NCBI RefSeq assembly: GCF_013168275.1
Contig: NZ_AP019547.1
Location: forward strand, 2,232,001 to 2,296,000
From: Candidatus Nitrotoga sp. AM1P
GTDB lineage: Bacteria > Pseudomonadota > Gammaproteobacteria > Burkholderiales > Gallionellaceae
Direction: 5' to 3'
Length of the DNA stretch: 64,000 nucleotides
In this document: positions 16,702 through 26,759 of the stretch, one piece after another
Layout: every line of letters begins with the position of its first letter
Numbering within the stretch: position 1 is the first letter of the stretch
Notes under the pieces: model-generated
Seen by the model: only the letters and a program-made list of their open reading frames with translations
What the model was told of the DNA's origin: nothing
Databases searched by the model: none
Program-made: the position numbers and the translations under genes

Positions 16702-17310
16702 CTAATTTTTAGAAGTATCTTTATACAATTCAATCAAGCGGAACCAGCCGTTTGCAAGCGCAGGTTGATCGGTCAAGACCCGTAACCCCGGTACCGCTTC
16801 TAGTACTTCCTCAAACACCACGTCCAGCCGTGTGGTCAGCTGTCCCATCAGGGGAGTCAGGCCACGCCTCACCCAGGCACGTTCTCCACGGCGCAGGAAC
16901 TTATCGAAGAGCAGAATATGACCACCGGGTTTGAGCACGCGCGCCGTTTCTGCCAAGCAATATTGCGGTCGCGGTACTACTGCCATGATTAGATGCAGCA
17001 CTACATAATCGAAGCTATCTGAAGCGAATGGTAAGGCCATGCTGTCGCCTTGCACCCACTGCAAGCGTAATCCGGCAGCCTTTTTCTTTGCCTGCACCAG
17101 CATGGCATCGGTTAGATCTAGCGCGGTATATTCATGGTGAGGCGATAAAAAAGGGAAGTCCAATCCGGTGCCGGCACCACTAAGCAGCACGCACGCTACT
17201 CCTTGTTGCGGCAGCCTCGCCAGACTTTGCTGGCGTGCGCTACGAGTGGCGCGATCAAGGAAAACATCATAAAACGGGGCGATGAAACGGTAGCTGGTTT
17301 TTAGTGACAT
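16702..17310 (-). CDS. Class I SAM-dependent methyltransferase (UbiE-like)
   Basis: 202-aa methyltransferase with motif I LLSGAGTGLDFPFL, an acidic ALDLTDAML and post-motif region FDYVVLHLIMAVVPRPQ, then LKPGGHILLFDKFLR. It resembles the UbiE / phospholipid N-methyltransferase class, but the substrate cannot be read. It starts 4 bp after apaG on the same strand and is probably co-transcribed with it. Confidence 0.8.
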   Translation of the reverse strand: MSLKTSYRFIAPFYDVFLDRATRSARQQSLARLPQQGVACVLLSGAGTGLDFPFLSPHHEYTALDLTDAMLVQAKKKAAGLRLQWVQGDSMALPFASDSFDYVVLHLIMAVVPRPQYCLAETARVLKPGGHILLFDKFLRRGERAWVRRGLTPLMGQLTTRLDVVFEEVLEAVPGLRVLTDQPALANGWFRLIELYKDTSKN

Positions 17311-17314
17311 TGCG

Positions 17315-17713
17315 TTAGTGCAGCACGCGCGGAATACTCAATACGAATTGGGGAATAGGAGCATCAAATTTAGTGCCGTCCTCCGTGACCATCTGGTAGC
17401 TGCCAGACATAGTACCCACCTGTGTGGCAAGCACTGTACCACTAGTATATTCAAAGCTTTGGTTTGGCTGAAGAACCGGTTGCTCACCCACGACCCCTTG
17501 ACCACGCACTTCCTGCATATACTGATTGGCATCGGTAATAATCCAATGACGACTGATCAGCTTGGCAGTGGTATCGCCTTCATTAGTTATGGTGATGGTA
17601 TAAGCGAAAACGAAGCGATTATCGGCCTCATCGGATTGTTCGGCCAAATAATTTACTTCGGTGGTGATTTTTATATTGAATTTATTGTCTTTTTCCATCA
17701 TGGTATTACACAT
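17315..17713 (-). CDS. apaG: ApaG protein
   Basis: 132-aa protein of the ApaG/DUF525 immunoglobulin-like fold, linked to Co2+/Mg2+ homeostasis and found near folate and methyltransferase genes in many proteobacteria. Seen: RFVFAYTITITNEGD, RHWIITDAN and VRGQGVVGEQPVL, the core signature, with a GxGxxG-like GQGVVGEQ. The start could also be the ATGATG 12 nt further in; neither has a good Shine-Dalgarno. Confidence 0.92.
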   Translation of the reverse strand: MCNTMMEKDNKFNIKITTEVNYLAEQSDEADNRFVFAYTITITNEGDTTAKLISRHWIITDANQYMQEVRGQGVVGEQPVLQPNQSFEYTSGTVLATQVGTMSGSYQMVTEDGTKFDAPIPQFVLSIPRVLH

Positions 17714-18077
17714 TATTTTCTTTAGTATGACAAGGCTAACTGAAACTTGAACTTTAAAAGCAAAGTGAGTCTTAATGTCAGGCTAGCATTAGTCATTATC
17801 AGTTTAATTTAGCAGGGTTATGAAAGTCAGGTCACGGAACTGACCATAGGTGTTTCTCTATATTGCATGGAAGTATTATTTTCCATTATTTATGTATAAC
17901 CAATCGCTTCTTTACTGCACTACAGAAGTAATGGAATTTTTAATAATTGCGATTGAAGCCCGCATTGTTGTAATTATTCCATAATTTCCAAATTTTATTT
18001 GGTTTTAGTTGACTGGTATTGAGGGTGGCTAGCAACTATAATTGCGCCCTTGTTTAATTTTTGGTCTTTTCGAGACT
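17714..18077. other. Divergent intergenic region between apaG and hemA
   Basis: About 360 AT-rich bases without a gene. A TATAAT box at 18037-18042 lies ~35 bp upstream of the hemA start and is the best -10 candidate; TTGACT at 18009-18014 is 22 nt away, too far for a normal pair. No riboswitch-like fold was recognised. Confidence 0.4.
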
Positions 18078-19331
18078 ATGCAGTTATTCGCCTTCGGCAT
18101 TAACCATCAGACCGCGCCACTTGTTGTGCGTGAGCAGATTGCGTTCAATGTCGATGCAATGGAGTCAGCCCTGCGCGACTTGGTCGGGCAGGGTGCAGCC
18201 AAGGAAGCGACTATACTTTCTACCTGCAACCGCACCGAGGTGTATTGCAGTACGCACAAGCCGGTGCAGATCATTAACTGGCTAGCCAGTTATCATGAAT
18301 TACAGCCTCGTGAAATTGAGCCGTATCTCTACACTTTGCCGCATGAGCAGGCGGTAAAACATGCTTTTCGCGTCGCCAGCGGGTTAGACTCGATGGTGTT
18401 GGGTGAACCGCAAATTCTGGGTCAAATGAAGCAGGCAGTGCGTTATGCGGAGCAAGCTGGCACGCTGGGTTTCCTGCTGCATAAGCTATTTCAGCGCACC
18501 TTCTCGGTGGCGAAGGATGTGCGTACCCAGACCGAAATTGGATCAAATTTAATTTCCATGGCGGCGGCGGCGGTCAAGCTGGCCGAGCGCATTTTCCCTA
18601 GTATTGCCGAGCAGAGTGTATTGCTCATTGGTGCGGGGGAGATGATCGAATTGAATGCCGTGCATTTCGCGGCTAAATTGCCTAAGCATATTACCGTTGC
18701 AAACCGCACGCTGGAGCGTGCCCATGTCTTGGCGCGGCGCATTAGCGGACATGCCATCACGTTGAGTGAATTGCCAGAACAATTGGCGCAGCACGATATT
18801 ATCATAACCAGTACCGCCAGCCCGCTGCCGATACTGGGTAAGGGGATGGTCGAGCGCGCACTTAAGGCGCGCAAGCACCGTCCTCTTTTCATTGTCGATC
18901 TCGCCGTTCCGCGTGATGTTGAAGCCGAAGTGGCCGAACTGGATGATGTGTTTTTGTATACCGTTGATGATTTGGCTGAAGTCGTGCGCGATGGCCTGGA
19001 TGCACGTCAGGGTGCGGTGAAAGAAGCCGAAGTGATTATTAATTCTGGTGTGATGGATTTCATTCACTGGATGGAATCACGAGAGGTAGTACCTACTATT
19101 CGAGCGTTGCGTGATCATGCTGAACGCCAGCGTCGGCACGAGATGGAAAAAGCCTTGCGCCTGCTGACTAAAGGCGAAGAGCCGGAAAAGGTATTGGAGT
19201 CTTTGAGCAATGCGCTCACCAATAAATTTTTGCACGCGCCAACTCATGCCCTGAATCATGTACAAGCCGAAGAGCGCGAAGCTTTCCTTGATATGGTGCA
19301 CCGTATTTATCACATGCGCTCCCCCGAATGA
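18078..19331 (+). CDS. hemA: Glutamyl-tRNA reductase
   Basis: First committed enzyme of C5-pathway haem synthesis, reducing glutamyl-tRNA to glutamate-1-semialdehyde. 417 aa from ATG 18078, which gives the conserved [19 protein letters not shown]. The catalytic Cys lies in [14 protein letters not shown]-binding [13 protein letters not shown] and the C-terminal dimerisation helix are present. It overlaps prfA by 4 bp (ATGA), the classic hemA-prfA-prmC arrangement. Confidence 0.96.
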   Translation: MQLFAFGINHQTAPLVVREQIAFNVDAMESALRDLVGQGAAKEATILSTCNRTEVYCSTHKPVQIINWLASYHELQPREIEPYLYTLPHEQAVKHAFRVASGLDSMVLGEPQILGQMKQAVRYAEQAGTLGFLLHKLFQRTFSVAKDVRTQTEIGSNLISMAAAAVKLAERIFPSIAEQSVLLIGAGEMIELNAVHFAAKLPKHITVANRTLERAHVLARRISGHAITLSELPEQLAQHDIIITSTASPLPILGKGMVERALKARKHRPLFIVDLAVPRDVEAEVAELDDVFLYTVDDLAEVVRDGLDARQGAVKEAEVIINSGVMDFIHWMESREVVPTIRALRDHAERQRRHEMEKALRLLTKGEEPEKVLESLSNALTNKFLHAPTHALNHVQAEEREAFLDMVHRIYHMRSPE

Positions 19332-20416
19332 AACCTAGCATTACTACTAAACTCACCCAATTGGGCGAGCGTCTGGACGAGGTCCGTCGTCTGTTAAGCA
19401 GCGAAAATGCCACTCGCGATATGGAAAGCTATCTCAAGCTCAATCGCGAACGCGCGGAGCTGGATCCTGTGGTGGCGCTGTACCATGCCCATCAAGCCTG
19501 CGCTGATGATATTGCAACTGCACTGGAAATGGCGGATGACCCGGAAATGCGCGAATTTGCCACGACTGAGGTGAAGCAAGGGCGCGAACGGCTGGAGCAG
19601 ATCGAGATGGATTTGCAGAAGCAGTTGCTGCCGAAGGATCCCAATGACGATCGCAACGTATTTCTGGAAATCCGCGCGGGTACAGGCGGCGACGAGGCGG
19701 CATTATTTTCCGGCGACCTGTTTCGCATGTATGCACGTTTTGCCGAACGTAACCGCTGGCAGGTTGAAATCATTTCCGAAAGTTGCGGAGAAAAGGGCGG
19801 CTTCAAGGAAATCATCGCCCGCATTGTCGGACAGGGTGCATATTCGGTATTGAAGTTTGAGTCAGGCGCACATAGAGTACAGCGCGTGCCCGCCACCGAA
19901 ACTCAAGGCCGAATTCACACGTCTGCCTGCACTGTGGCAGTGCTCCCGGAAGCGGATGAAGTCAGCGACGTGGTGTTGAATCCTGCCGATTTGCGTATCG
20001 ACACCTTTCGTGCTTCAGGTGCGGGCGGTCAGCATATTAATAAAACCGATTCGGCCGTACGCATAACACACCTGCCTACGGGTACCGTGGTGGAATGCCA
20101 GGATGGCCGTTCGCAGCACAAAAACAAGGCCCAAGCACTGGCAGTTCTGGCCGCACGCATTAAGGACAAAGAAGAGCGTACCGCTCATGCCAAGCAGGCC
20201 GCCGAGCGCAAGTCGCTGGTAGGGAGCGGCGATCGTTCTGAACGCATACGCACTTACAATTTCCCGCAAGGCCGTGTAACCGACCATCGCATTAACCTCA
20301 CGCTGTACAAGATGGATCACATTATGGATGGCGACATCAGCGAGATGTGCAACGCATTGATGGCGGAATATCAGGCAGAGCAACTGGCCGCGCTAGCGAA
20401 TGAAGGCAACAGCTGA
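19328..20416 (+). CDS. prfA: Peptide chain release factor 1
   Basis: Cytoplasmic translation termination factor for UAA and UAG. 362 aa. The stop-codon recognition motif PAT (in [10 protein letters not shown]) and the catalytic GGQ ([15 protein letters not shown]) are intact. It is coupled to hemA upstream by 4-bp overlap and is followed 2 bp later by prmC, which methylates its GGQ glutamine. Confidence 0.97.
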   Translation: MKPSITTKLTQLGERLDEVRRLLSSENATRDMESYLKLNRERAELDPVVALYHAHQACADDIATALEMADDPEMREFATTEVKQGRERLEQIEMDLQKQLLPKDPNDDRNVFLEIRAGTGGDEAALFSGDLFRMYARFAERNRWQVEIISESCGEKGGFKEIIARIVGQGAYSVLKFESGAHRVQRVPATETQGRIHTSACTVAVLPEADEVSDVVLNPADLRIDTFRASGAGGQHINKTDSAVRITHLPTGTVVECQDGRSQHKNKAQALAVLAARIKDKEERTAHAKQAAERKSLVGSGDRSERIRTYNFPQGRVTDHRINLTLYKMDHIMDGDISEMCNALMAEYQAEQLAALANEGNS

Positions 20417-20418
20417 AC

Positions 20419-21273
20419 TTGCGGCGGACCATACAAGAAGCTCTGCTTCAGGATGCAGCACGTTTGACCGAGGTACTTGCGATATCCCCCAGCAGCGCAC
20501 GCATCGAAATACAGTGTTTGTTGCAACAAGTGTTAAATGTCCCGCGCGTTTGGTTGCTGGCGCATTCCGAGCACTATCCGGACGAAGCCGAGCAAACGCA
20601 TTACCATGAATTGTTGCAGCGCCGCCTCCGAGGAGAGCCTGTTGCCTATCTGCTCGGTGAACGCGAATTTTTCGGTTTAATGCTCAAGGTGACGTCCGCT
20701 ACGCTTATTCCCCGTCCAGAAACAGAATTACTGGTTGAACTGGCCTTGTCGCGTATCCCGCAACAGAGTTTTTGTCGTGTGCTCGACCTGGGTACGGGCA
20801 GTGGTGCAATTGCTCTGGCGCTCGCCCATGCGCGCCCAGATGTTGAGGTGCTGGGCTGTGATGCTTCCAATACGGCATTGGCGGTTGCACACGCAAACGC
20901 ACAGCAACTGGCCATCGCCAATGCAGCTTTCATACACAGTGACTGGTTCAAGGCATTCACGGCACAAAAATTCAATATCATTGTATCCAATCCGCCCTAC
21001 ATTGCGGCTGGTGACCCCCATCTGGCGCGGGGTGATGTGCGCTTTGAGCCAATATCCGCGCTTGTATCCGGCGGCGATGGTCTGCACGATATCCGTCATC
21101 TGGCGGCTCACGCTCCAGGCCATCTTGAATCCGGTGGCTGGTTGCTTCTTGAGCATGGCTACGACCAAGCCGTACAGGTTCGTGAACTACTGCAGCAGGC
21201 GGGGTTTGATTTAGTGTTTTCGGCTTGTGATCTGGTCGGGATAGAGCGGGTCAGCGGTGGACGCATCGTTTGA
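20419..21273 (+). CDS. prmC: Release factor glutamine N5-methyltransferase
   Basis: Methylates the GGQ glutamine of release factors. 284 aa: an N-terminal helical domain and a SAM domain with LDLGTGSGAIALAL and the catalytic VSNPPYI (NPPY). The TTG start at 20419 is the only start that keeps the full N-terminus; GAAGG lies ~13 nt upstream inside prfA. It is third in the hemA-prfA-prmC operon. Confidence 0.94.
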   Translation: MRRTIQEALLQDAARLTEVLAISPSSARIEIQCLLQQVLNVPRVWLLAHSEHYPDEAEQTHYHELLQRRLRGEPVAYLLGEREFFGLMLKVTSATLIPRPETELLVELALSRIPQQSFCRVLDLGTGSGAIALALAHARPDVEVLGCDASNTALAVAHANAQQLAIANAAFIHSDWFKAFTAQKFNIIVSNPPYIAAGDPHLARGDVRFEPISALVSGGDGLHDIRHLAAHAPGHLESGGWLLLEHGYDQAVQVRELLQQAGFDLVFSACDLVGIERVSGGRIV

Positions 21274-21325
21274 GAATATATTCGTATCCGACGTTCATGC
21301 ATGGTTCAAGACCTCACAACGAAAT

Positions 21326-22222
21326 TTACACCCAATTCTTGGGCACTAAAAATTTTTCATACAATTCCGCCTCATGCGAGCCCTTCTCCGGGTGCCAGTC
21401 ATAGCGCCACTTCACTAGTGGTGGCATGGATAGCAGAATAGATTCGATACGCCCATTGCTTTGCAGCCCGAAGATAGTGCCACGGTCTATGACCAGATTG
21501 AATTCGACATAACGTCCGCGCCGATAAAGCTGGAAGTCACGTTCACGCTCACCGTAGGGCGTGTCTCTGCGGCGTTCAAGGATAGGCACATAGGCGGAAA
21601 TCAAGTGATTTCCAACGCTTTGTTGAATGGCAAAAGCAGTAGCAAAATCCGGTTCGCTCAAGTCGTCGAAGAAGATACCGCCCACGCCACGCGGTTCATT
21701 GCGATGCTTGATAAAGAAATATTCATCGCACCACTTTTTATATTTTGGAAAGAGATGATTGCCAAATGGCGCCAGCGCGTTTTGGCAAGTCTGATGGAAA
21801 TGTACGGCATCTTCCTCAAAACCATAATAGGGGGTCAAATCCATTCCACCGCCAAACCAGAATGCGATTTCACCATCATTTTTTTTCGCCATGAACATGC
21901 GCACATTCATATGCACGGTGGGTGCATAAGGGTTACGCGGGTGGAATACCAATGACACGCCCATCGCCTCCCATGTACACCCTGCCAACTCCGGACGATG
22001 TGCCGTAGCGGAAGGCGGCATCTTGTCGCCCGTTACATGAGAGAAAGCAACCCCGCCGCGTTCCAGAACATTTCCTTCTTCGAGGATGCAGCTTCGGCCG
22101 CCACCACCTGCCGGGCGCTCCCAACTGTCACGTCGAAATTTATTGCCGTCCACCTGTTCCAAACGAGTCACAATCGTGTCTTGCAACTCGAACAAGAATT
22201 TTTTGACCGCGGCACTATCCAT
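21326..22222 (-). CDS. hemF: Oxygen-dependent coproporphyrinogen III oxidase
   Basis: Converts coproporphyrinogen III to protoporphyrinogen IX with O2. 298 aa from ATG 22222, chosen for its GGAGAAAG ribosome site; the longer reading adds 15 unlike residues. Signatures seen: [28 protein letters not shown] (shown only in part in the family motif), [15 protein letters not shown], and [10 protein letters not shown] with DRGTIFGLQ. It implies aerobic or microaerobic growth. It is separate from the hemA operon, which converges on it. Confidence 0.95.
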   Translation of the reverse strand: MDSAAVKKFLFELQDTIVTRLEQVDGNKFRRDSWERPAGGGGRSCILEEGNVLERGGVAFSHVTGDKMPPSATAHRPELAGCTWEAMGVSLVFHPRNPYAPTVHMNVRMFMAKKNDGEIAFWFGGGMDLTPYYGFEEDAVHFHQTCQNALAPFGNHLFPKYKKWCDEYFFIKHRNEPRGVGGIFFDDLSEPDFATAFAIQQSVGNHLISAYVPILERRRDTPYGERERDFQLYRRGRYVEFNLVIDRGTIFGLQSNGRIESILLSMPPLVKWRYDWHPEKGSHEAELYEKFLVPKNWV

Positions 22223-22387
22223 GCTTTCTCCAATTGGTTTTGTATTTATTTGCGGATGAATTATCACTTATCTATGTACGTATTTCTTGAGCCTGACAGA
22301 CGTTGCATCGCACGGTTGTATATGAAAATAGTCCAAGCCATACTGATATTTTGTGGGATTGAAACAGCAACTATGCTGAATAGCCCG

Positions 22388-23662
22388 TTATTTCCTGGGC
22401 ATGGTAGCGCGATAGCCAATATCGTGGCGCATTTGACAGCCCTCGAAATGAATATTCTCGGCAACTTTATAAGCACGGCGCTGCGCAATTTTCACGCTAT
22501 CGCCCAACGTAGTAACGCATAACACACGTCCACCGCTGGTGACTACTTTGTCATTCTGCATGATGGTGCCTGCATGAAATACATGTGCATCTTCCTGTGC
22601 GTTGGGCAGGCCGGTAATAACATCGCCTTTTCGCGGCGTGTCAGGATAGTTGGCGGCGGCCAGTACCACACCGAGCGCAGCGCGTCTGTCCCATTCCGCC
22701 TCCGCCTTATTCAAGGTGCCGTTGACTGCATGCTCCAGTAGCACCAGCAGATCACTCTTCAGGCGCAACATGATCGGCTGGGTTTCTGGATCACCCATGC
22801 GGCAATTAAACTCTAGCACCTTGTAATTATTTTGAGGATCTATCATCAGACCGGCATATAGAAAACCGGTGTAAGTGATCCCTTCTTTTTCCATGCCTTG
22901 CACCACTGGCAGTATCACCTCGCGTAACACGCGCGAATGTAGTTTTGGTGTTATCACTGGTGCAGGAGAATATGCACCCATGCCGCCAGTGTTGGGGCCA
23001 TGATCGCCATCCAGTAGGCGTTTATGATCCTGGCTGGTCGCCAATGGCAGCACATTCTTGCCATCCACCATGACGATGAAACTGGCTTCTTCGCCAACCA
23101 GAAATTCTTCGATTATCACGCGCGCGCCGGCATCACCCAATTTGTTGTCCGATAACATCATAGTGATGGCTTCATGGGCTTCCCGCACTGTCATTGCTAC
23201 GACCACGCCCTTGCCAGCAGCTAAACCATCAGCCTTGATTACAATGGGCGCCCCCTGTTTTTCCACGTAAGCACACGCATCCGCTATCTCACTGAAGGTT
23301 TGGTAAAACGCAGTGGGAATATGGTGGCGCACCATGAAATTTTTGGCAAAATCTTTGGAGCTTTCCAGTTGTGCCGCTGTTTTGGTAGGGCCGAAAATTT
23401 TCAGACCAGCGGCACGAAAATCATCCACAATGCCCATTGCCAACGGTGCTTCCGGGCCGACTACAGTAAGGTGAATTTGCTCGTGTTGTGCGAATGCGAT
23501 GAGATCGGGAATAGCTGTGATGGCAATATTTTCCACGCCGTTTTCAAGCGCGGTACCGGCATTGCCTGGCGCGACATACACCTTCTGCACCTTGGTGGCT
23601 TGCGCCAGACGCCATGCCAAGGCATGTTCTCGACCACCGCTCCCAATAACCAGAATTTTCAT
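22388..23662 (-). CDS. purD: Phosphoribosylamine-glycine ligase
   Basis: ATP-grasp enzyme of de novo purine synthesis, joining glycine to phosphoribosylamine. 424 aa. Start MKILVIGSGGREHALAWRL; PurD signature CRMGDPETQP; ATP-grasp loop GLAAGKGVVVA. It follows purH on the same strand after 87 bp. Confidence 0.96.
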   Translation of the reverse strand: MKILVIGSGGREHALAWRLAQATKVQKVYVAPGNAGTALENGVENIAITAIPDLIAFAQHEQIHLTVVGPEAPLAMGIVDDFRAAGLKIFGPTKTAAQLESSKDFAKNFMVRHHIPTAFYQTFSEIADACAYVEKQGAPIVIKADGLAAGKGVVVAMTVREAHEAITMMLSDNKLGDAGARVIIEEFLVGEEASFIVMVDGKNVLPLATSQDHKRLLDGDHGPNTGGMGAYSPAPVITPKLHSRVLREVILPVVQGMEKEGITYTGFLYAGLMIDPQNNYKVLEFNCRMGDPETQPIMLRLKSDLLVLLEHAVNGTLNKAEAEWDRRAALGVVLAAANYPDTPRKGDVITGLPNAQEDAHVFHAGTIMQNDKVVTSGGRVLCVTTLGDSVKIAQRRAYKVAENIHFEGCQMRHDIGYRATMPRK

Positions 23663-23749
23663 AACATAACCCCAAATTTGTCACAGAGGTCAGACCGACA
23701 AAAAGCATGGAGCAAGTAAGGCGGGCTTCTGTCCCTGAGGTTAAAGCGT

Positions 23750-25315
23750 TTAATGTCTAAAATGTCGATAACCCGTAAATACCATCACCAGCCCATGTTC
23801 ATCCGCTGCTGCAATAACTTCTTCATCGCGCATGCTGCCACCGGGCTGGATGACTGCTCTCGCCCCCGCTTCTGCCAGCACGTCTACGCCATCACGGAAC
23901 GGGAAGAAGGCGTCTGACGCGACGACTGAATCAACCAGGCTGCAAGTCGCATTTTTTGCTTTAATTGTGGCGATACGAGTGCTATCTACCCGGCTCATCT
24001 GTCCGGCGCCTACGCCTAGCGTGCGTCCATTTTTGCAGAACACGATGGCATTTGATTTTACATACTTCGCCACGCGCCAGGCGAACAGTAGGTCCTGTAA
24101 CTGTTCAGCGCTCGGTTGTGCTTTGGTAACCACGCGCAACTGCTCGGCTTGTACGTCTAAAGTATCAGGCGATTGCACCAGTAAGCCGCCATTCACTCGC
24201 TTAAAATCATATTGGTTATGCGACTTGGACAGTGGCACGGTGAGCAGACGCACATTTTGTTTTGCGGCCAGGATCTGTTGTGCTGCTTCGGTCACTGAAG
24301 GCGCAATAATCACTTCAACAAATTGATTGGCCATAATAGTGGTTGCGGTATCTGCATCCAGCTCGCGATTAAAAGCGATGATGCCACCAAATGCGGAGGT
24401 GGGATCCGTTGTATAAGCGAACTGGTAGGCATTGAGTGGTGCATCGGCAATCGCCACGCCGCACGGATTGGCGTGCTTGACGATGACGCAGGCGGGTTGC
24501 TCAAATGTCTTGACGCATTCCCACGCCGCATCGGCATCGCCAATGTTGTTATAGGACAGTTCCTTGCCCTGCAATTGAGTGTAATTGGCAATACCACCTG
24601 GTATTGCATTCAGATCACGGTAGAAGGCTGCATTTTGATGTGGATTTTCGCCGTAGCGCATGTCCTGCACTTTGGTGAAGTTGAAGTTGATTTGTGTCGG
24701 GTACTTGCTGTGTGTGCCGTCGGTATGAATGGTAGTCAGGTAATTGCTAATTGCGCTGTCATATGCGGCAGTGTGCGAAAAAGCTTTTTTCGCCAGCTCG
24801 AAACGCGTGGCATTGGAAACCGCACCCCCATTAGCATGCATTTCGGTCAGAATGGTGCTGTAGTCTTTTGAGTCGGTGACGATGGCTACATGTTGATGAT
24901 TCTTCGCTGCGGCGCGCACCATGGTAGGTCCGCCAATGTCGATGTTTTCGATGGCATCGGCCAGCGTGCAATCGGGTTTGGCAACGGTAGCGCCGAACGG
25001 ATATAAATTCACCACGACTAGATCAATGGTCGGAATGCTGTACTTCTCCAGTGTGGCGATATGTTCCGGCAGATCTTGTCGCGCCAGAATGCCGGCATGG
25101 ACTTTCGGTTGTAATGTTTTCACGCGTCCATCCAGCATCTCGGGGAAGCCAGTGTAATTGGCTATTTCCGTGACTGAAATGCCGTTGTCGGCGAGTATTT
25201 TGGCCGTGCCGCCAGTGGACAGGATGGTAACGCCTAGTTGATGCAAACCCTGGGCGAATTCCAGCACGCCGGTTTTGTCCGACACACTGATGAGGGCTTG
25301 TTTGATTGCTGCCAT
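23750..25315 (-). CDS. purH: Bifunctional AICAR transformylase / IMP cyclohydrolase
   Basis: Catalyses the last two steps to IMP. 521 aa: an N-terminal MGS-like IMP cyclohydrolase domain ([39 protein letters not shown]) and a C-terminal transformylase domain ([36 protein letters not shown]). It begins 2 bp after the fis stop, so dusB-fis-purH-purD is probably one operon. Confidence 0.96.
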   Translation of the reverse strand: MAAIKQALISVSDKTGVLEFAQGLHQLGVTILSTGGTAKILADNGISVTEIANYTGFPEMLDGRVKTLQPKVHAGILARQDLPEHIATLEKYSIPTIDLVVVNLYPFGATVAKPDCTLADAIENIDIGGPTMVRAAAKNHQHVAIVTDSKDYSTILTEMHANGGAVSNATRFELAKKAFSHTAAYDSAISNYLTTIHTDGTHSKYPTQINFNFTKVQDMRYGENPHQNAAFYRDLNAIPGGIANYTQLQGKELSYNNIGDADAAWECVKTFEQPACVIVKHANPCGVAIADAPLNAYQFAYTTDPTSAFGGIIAFNRELDADTATTIMANQFVEVIIAPSVTEAAQQILAAKQNVRLLTVPLSKSHNQYDFKRVNGGLLVQSPDTLDVQAEQLRVVTKAQPSAEQLQDLLFAWRVAKYVKSNAIVFCKNGRTLGVGAGQMSRVDSTRIATIKAKNATCSLVDSVVASDAFFPFRDGVDVLAEAGARAVIQPGGSMRDEEVIAAADEHGLVMVFTGYRHFRH

Positions 25316-25317
25316 AA

Positions 25318-25668
25318 TTAATTTTTCTCTTCGTTCGTTTTAGCCAGTTGAGACCTTTGAACAGCTCTTCGTTCGGGTCGGGTATTGGGCCGCAAGTTCG
25401 AAGTTTCGCTTGGAGTGCAGTGTTGCTGAATTTTCTTGCGTAATGTATTGCGGTTAAGGCCTAATAATTCGGCTGCTCGCGTCTGGTTGCCGCCCGCATG
25501 TTGTAGGACGGCTTCGATTAATGGCTTCTCAACACAATTCATCACCATGTCATACACTGCACACGAAGGATTTTCGCCATCGAGATCCTTGAAATAATCG
25601 TCTACTGCCTTGCGTACATATTTTGCAACGTCGTTTTCGCCTAACAAACAATCATCTTCTTTTTTCAT
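25318..25668 (-). CDS. fis: Fis-family DNA-binding protein with a C-terminal extension
   Basis: Nucleoid-associated DNA-bending protein of 116 aa. Residues ~15-83 give the Fis core and helix-turn-helix ([34 protein letters not shown]). Fis proteins normally stop a few residues after this helix (family ~75-100 aa). Here ~33 further residues, rich in Arg, Ser, Thr and Asn, follow. The coding DNA of that tail holds an 11-bp direct repeat (CTCTTCGTTCG at 25327-25337 and 25365-25375). The start overlaps the dusB stop by 4 bp, the conserved dusB-fis order. Confidence 0.9.
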   Translation of the reverse strand: MKKEDDCLLGENDVAKYVRKAVDDYFKDLDGENPSCAVYDMVMNCVEKPLIEAVLQHAGGNQTRAAELLGLNRNTLRKKIQQHCTPSETSNLRPNTRPERRAVQRSQLAKTNEEKN

Positions 25669-26672
25669 GCAGCCAGCTCCTCAACGTACTGTAGGCGCTC
25701 GCCGCCCTGTAATTGCCCATCAAAAAAATCATTTACCGCCATTAATTGTTCTGCGCTGCTTTCCAGTTGGTTCATATGATGGCGAAAATGTGCAGAACCA
25801 ATCAGTCCCTTTGTGTACCAGGAGATATGTTTGCGCGCTACGCGCAAACCCGTGTGTTCACCATAGAACGCATAAAGTTCATATACATGCTTCAGCAGCA
25901 CGCGGTGTACTTCGTCCACTTGCGGTGCGGGTAGATGTGTGCCGGTCTTGATGAAATGCTCGATCTCACGAAACAGCCACGGACGCCCTTGTGCGGCGCG
26001 CCCGATCATCACGGCATCTGCGCCAGTCTGCTGTAAAACGTAGCGAGCTTTTTCCGGGGTGGTGATATCGCCGTTAGCGATAATTGGGATGCTGACGTTG
26101 GCCTTTACTGCGGTGATGGTGTCATATTCCGCATCGCCGGTGTAAGCGCAAGCACGAGTCCGGCCGTGAATGGCGAGTGCCTGAATGCCGCTCGCTTCGG
26201 CGATTTGGGCGATACGAATTGCATTACGGTTTTGCTTATCCCAGCCGGTACGTATTTTAAGCGTCACCGGCACGGCCACCGCGCCTACGACTGCCTCTAA
26301 TATTCGCGCTACCAGCGCTTCATCTTGTAACAGCGCGGAACCGGCCATCACGTTGCAAATTTTTTTCGCGGGACAACCCATGTTTATGTCGATGATCTGT
26401 GCGCCTTCATCCATATTATATTGTGCGGCCCGCGCCAGCATTTTGGGATCGGCACCGACAATCTGCACCGAGATGGGATCGACTTCACCGTCGTGATTGG
26501 CACGCCGCTTGGTTTTTTCAGAGCCGTAGAGCAGAGAATTGGAAGACACCATCTCGCTCACCGCCATGCCTGCGCCCATACTTTTGCACAACATGCGAAA
26601 TGGGCGATCGGTTACGCCTGCCATGGGGGCAACGATCAGGTTGTTCTTGAGGTGATAGGGGCCGATGCGCAT
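25665..26672 (-). CDS. dusB: tRNA-dihydrouridine synthase B
   Basis: FMN enzyme that reduces uridines in the tRNA D-loop. 335 aa: TIM barrel with VAPMAGVTDRPFR, INMGCPAKKICN (catalytic Cys), IHGRTR, IANGDI and MIGRAAQGRPW, then a C-terminal helical domain. It heads the dusB-fis-purH-purD cluster. Confidence 0.95.
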   Translation of the reverse strand: MRIGPYHLKNNLIVAPMAGVTDRPFRMLCKSMGAGMAVSEMVSSNSLLYGSEKTKRRANHDGEVDPISVQIVGADPKMLARAAQYNMDEGAQIIDINMGCPAKKICNVMAGSALLQDEALVARILEAVVGAVAVPVTLKIRTGWDKQNRNAIRIAQIAEASGIQALAIHGRTRACAYTGDAEYDTITAVKANVSIPIIANGDITTPEKARYVLQQTGADAVMIGRAAQGRPWLFREIEHFIKTGTHLPAPQVDEVHRVLLKHVYELYAFYGEHTGLRVARKHISWYTKGLIGSAHFRHHMNQLESSAEQLMAVNDFFDGQLQGGERLQYVEELAA

Positions 26673-26759
26673 GACATTTTCCGAAAGGAGGCGGATTATA
26701 AATTAATCAAACGTCCCGTGCTATCATCACTCGTCCAGAAGTGAAAAAATATTTTAGCG

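Noticed and set aside
17714..18077. Possible riboswitch before hemA
   Set aside because: Long leader but no recognisable conserved fold; TTGACT and TATAAT are 22 nt apart, too far for a standard promoter.
21461..21955. 164-aa plus-strand ORF inside hemF
   Set aside because: Shadow of hemF with no domain signal.
24323..24871. 182-aa plus-strand ORF inside purH
   Set aside because: Antisense to a clear PurH; hydrophobic and Cys content are what codon reversal gives.
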